64,000 nucleotides of DNA from contig NC_030858.1 of assembly GCF_000208745.1 (NCBI RefSeq), positions 35,856,486 through 35,920,485 of the forward strand, read 5' to 3'. The DNA is from Theobroma cacao. Its lineage: Eukaryota; Streptophyta; Magnoliopsida; Malvales; Malvaceae. A program made the position numbers and the translations under genes. The notes beneath the pieces are model-generated. The model searched no databases and was not told the DNA's origin. It saw only the letters and a list, made by a program, of their open reading frames with translations. This document shows, piece after piece, positions 61,729 through 64,000 of this stretch (position 1 is the stretch's first letter; each line of letters begins with the position of its first letter).

Positions 61729-62079
61729 CTTTCTCTCTCCGTTTATCCGCAATCTGGAGAGATCGCGAGAGAGCTTGTCAGGGACTTTCCGGTTATCGAC
61801 TTTGGGACGACAATGACTCCTTCGGAAAAACAAATATTTTCTGCATTTACAGGCGTCTTTTTCCTTTTATTTCCTTGTTTTTTTCTTTTCTTACGTTACT
61901 TTTACTTTTTGGGGTTTCAGGGGAAATTAGATTTAGAATACTCTCGCTTGGCGCGTGTTCAATCACGTGACGAAGATCGGTGGAGGGTGTTTGGGTAGCG
62001 CGTTTACTGCAGCATGAAGTTGAGTCAGCGGAATCGTGGATTGGATAGAATAAATCCGCACGCTGCCTTTTAAAAAAAA
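61729..62079. other. Elongin C upstream region
   Basis: Probable 5' leader and promoter of Elongin C, with GC-richer sequence to about 62040. ORFs here overlap the leader and have no family support. Confidence 0.5.
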
Positions 62080-62290
62080 ATAAAATAAAATTATTAAAAT
62101 TTTAAATAAAATATTTTTATATTTTTTATAATTAATAAATAATTAATTATTATTAATCAAAATAATATTTATCAATCATATCGACGTATCATGTTGTTAT
62201 TTGATATAACATATTAATATGTTACATGATTTAAAAAAAATAAATATAATAAAAAAATATATTTAAATTTTATTAAATAAAAATAAATCC
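62080..62290. repeat. foldback/MITE-like element, copy D
   Basis: Contains the shared arm text ATAATTAATAAATAATTAAT and TTATTAATCAAAATAATATT, with a partial inverse arm (AAATTTTATTAAATAAAAAT) at 62265. Shorter and less complete than copies B and E. Confidence 0.45.
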
Positions 62291-63423
62291 TATGCTCTAG
62301 TCTTTGATACTACCTTCATTTTTATCTTTTAATTTTCATATTTTGTTAAAGAAAATTTACTATGTTTTACTTTGAAAAGAAATAACCTAGTTATAAATTA
62401 AAAATATGCGTTACACAATCATCTAGCATCTTGTGTGGTGCCTATTATGCTCTTTAGGTTCATCGTTCATCATTATAATGAAATGATGATACTTCCATAT
62501 TTATTTTGTTTAATTAATTAGTAGTATCTCCATAACGCAAAGTTGCAAATTAATTGCATTTGTTATACTTAGATATTTTGGATTTTCTATAAAATCACTT
62601 AGGTTTTATGTCACGTTTTTTCAAATCCAATTATATTTTATAATATTTCAAGATTTTTAGAGTTTATAATAAGTCTTGAATAATTTCGAATTAAAAATTG
62701 TTGAAATTATATATCGTTAACTACTCTTGAAATTACTCATTAAAAATAATTGAGTTTTATGTCACGTGTCAGTCTATTGCAAATTTGTAAGTTCAAAGTG
62801 AGGTATGATTCATGTTGCCTTAAATTCATTAAAAAAATATAAAAATGTCCTCAAATCATTTTTTATAATAAAAAAATATTAAATTATAATACATATTGGT
62901 CCAAATTATGTGAATTTTATCAAAGATGGACTAAGTAATGGGAGAATACAAATTTAAAAGGTTTTCTTAAATTAATAATAAAAAAATTAAAGTCAAGATT
63001 TTCAATCTCTAAATTTTGAATTTGAATATCGAATAAAAAAATGGTTATTCTCATTGTAAAACTCAAAATTGAAATAAAAAAAAAGATAATAATAAAAGTT
63101 TATGTTGAAATATTAGATCTTAGCTAATATGTAAGTTTATTCTCATTGTAGTTGACTTGAAAAAAGGCCTTTCTATGTAACTGATGACATTAACTTGTTA
63201 TTTGAAACTTGAAACATAATATTATTAAGTTCTAATTATAGTATTAATTTCGTGGATTCTCACGCAAATTGATGCATGCTTACATCGATGAAAATTAAGT
63301 TAGCTCTTTAAACTTTATACTTATGAGTCAAAATCATTTCATTAATTGTGATTACAAGTAGTTTTTAAGAACAAATAAAAAATATTAGGATTATTGATTA
63401 AATAGTTATTAATATAATTATTT
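62291..63423. other. intergenic, AT-rich
   Basis: No gene or RNA feature recognised. Confidence 0.5.
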
Positions 63424-63862
63424 GTTGATAAAATCTTTTAAAAAGTTATTGAACTATTTAAAAAAAATTATTTTTTTTATTTTTTATTACATTTAATTAA
63501 ACACTTATATTTTTTATTTTAAACTAAATAAGTTTTTATAATTAACGATTGATTAAATGTTATTAATCAAAATAATATTTATTATTTTTATACTTACGTG
63601 ACTATAACATGGAGGGTGAAAAGTTCATATGAACTTGTCACCATGACACATTAACATACTACATCACTATTTAACATAACATGTTAACATACCATATTAA
63701 TACCATACACAAAAGATAATAAATTACATTTTGATTAATAATACTTAATCATTTATTAATTATAAAAATTTATTTAATTTAAAATTAAAATATAAATATT
63801 AATTAAATGCAATAAAAAATGTTACTTGAATTTTAAAAATAATTTATAACTTTTTAATAAAA
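63424..63862. repeat. foldback/MITE-like element, copy E
   Basis: Inverted arms of about 150 bases: the left arm includes TTAATTAAACACTTATATTT and AAATAAGTTTTTATAATTAA; the right arm near 63720-63860 includes the inverse forms (AATTATAAAAATTTATTTAA). The centre holds CTTACGTGAC and paired TTAACATACTACAT-type repeats. The most complete copy of the family in the window. Confidence 0.6.
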
Positions 63863-64000
63863 TGACTGAATATTCTCAATGCCATTCATCATATGATTTA
63901 AATAAACCCATGAATGAAATGAAACAAATATAAAAATTTATGCAAGTGACATGATGACATGTAAAGCACCGATCTTTCAACGTTGACCGAACATCATTTG
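63863..64000. other. intergenic
   Basis: Short AT-rich tail of the window, nothing recognised. Confidence 0.4.

Noticed and set aside
61645..61998. Plus-strand 117-aa ORF opposite Elongin C
   Set aside because: It is the antisense shadow of Elongin C exon 1 and its leader, with a simple hydrophobic stretch from poly-T DNA.

Overview
The window is nuclear DNA of a flowering plant, most likely a woody rosid eudicot; the species cannot be fixed from the sequence alone. The evidence is introns with GT..AG borders, AT-rich intergenic DNA with retroelement and foldback-element debris, plant-only families (PSPG-box UGTs, tau-class GSTs, COPT copper transporters, class I small heat-shock proteins, CHX exchangers, ankyrin-PGG proteins) and two eukaryotic tRNA genes. 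I rebuilt exon structures by hand, checking splice borders and reading phase.

Layout. 0-2.4 kb: retroelement remnants. 2.4-6.5 kb: three class I small heat-shock genes, two divergent and intact, the third broken by a 5-base deletion. 6.7-14.5 kb: two intact UGTs on the minus strand, an orphan UGT fragment, and between the UGTs an ankyrin-PGG gene with no usable start and an internal stop. 15-22.2 kb: three COPT genes in a head-to-tail cluster, with GTAC motifs upstream. 22-31.7 kb: mostly intergenic, with a reverse-transcriptase/RNase H remnant and one five-exon gene of unknown function (363 aa). 31.7-41.5 kb: a universal stress protein, a GST pseudogene, an ARMC7 orthologue and a CHX pseudogene. 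41.8-44.2 kb: two intact tau GSTs. 45-51.4 kb: tRNA-Asp, a four-helix membrane protein (MEE60-like), a GT4 glycosyltransferase and a five-exon gene of unknown function (147 aa). 53-57 kb: tRNA-Ser, a THA8-like plastid PPR gene and a subtilase C-terminal fragment. 57.9-61.7 kb: a third UGT and Elongin C. The last 2.3 kb is AT-rich and carries foldback elements.

The genes do not form one pathway. The window is a mosaic of housekeeping single-copy genes (ARMC7, Elongin C, THA8-like, GT4) and local tandem families for heat, metal and xenobiotic response (sHSP, COPT, UGT, GST), each of the sHSP, UGT and GST families with at least one decayed member. I found no convincing undescribed multi-gene system. 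The most useful oddities are a GC-AG intron in one UGT, a stop-free 78-base intron in one GST, a 7-codon upstream ORF that overlaps a COPT start codon, a dispersed foldback-element family, and two five-exon genes of unknown function.
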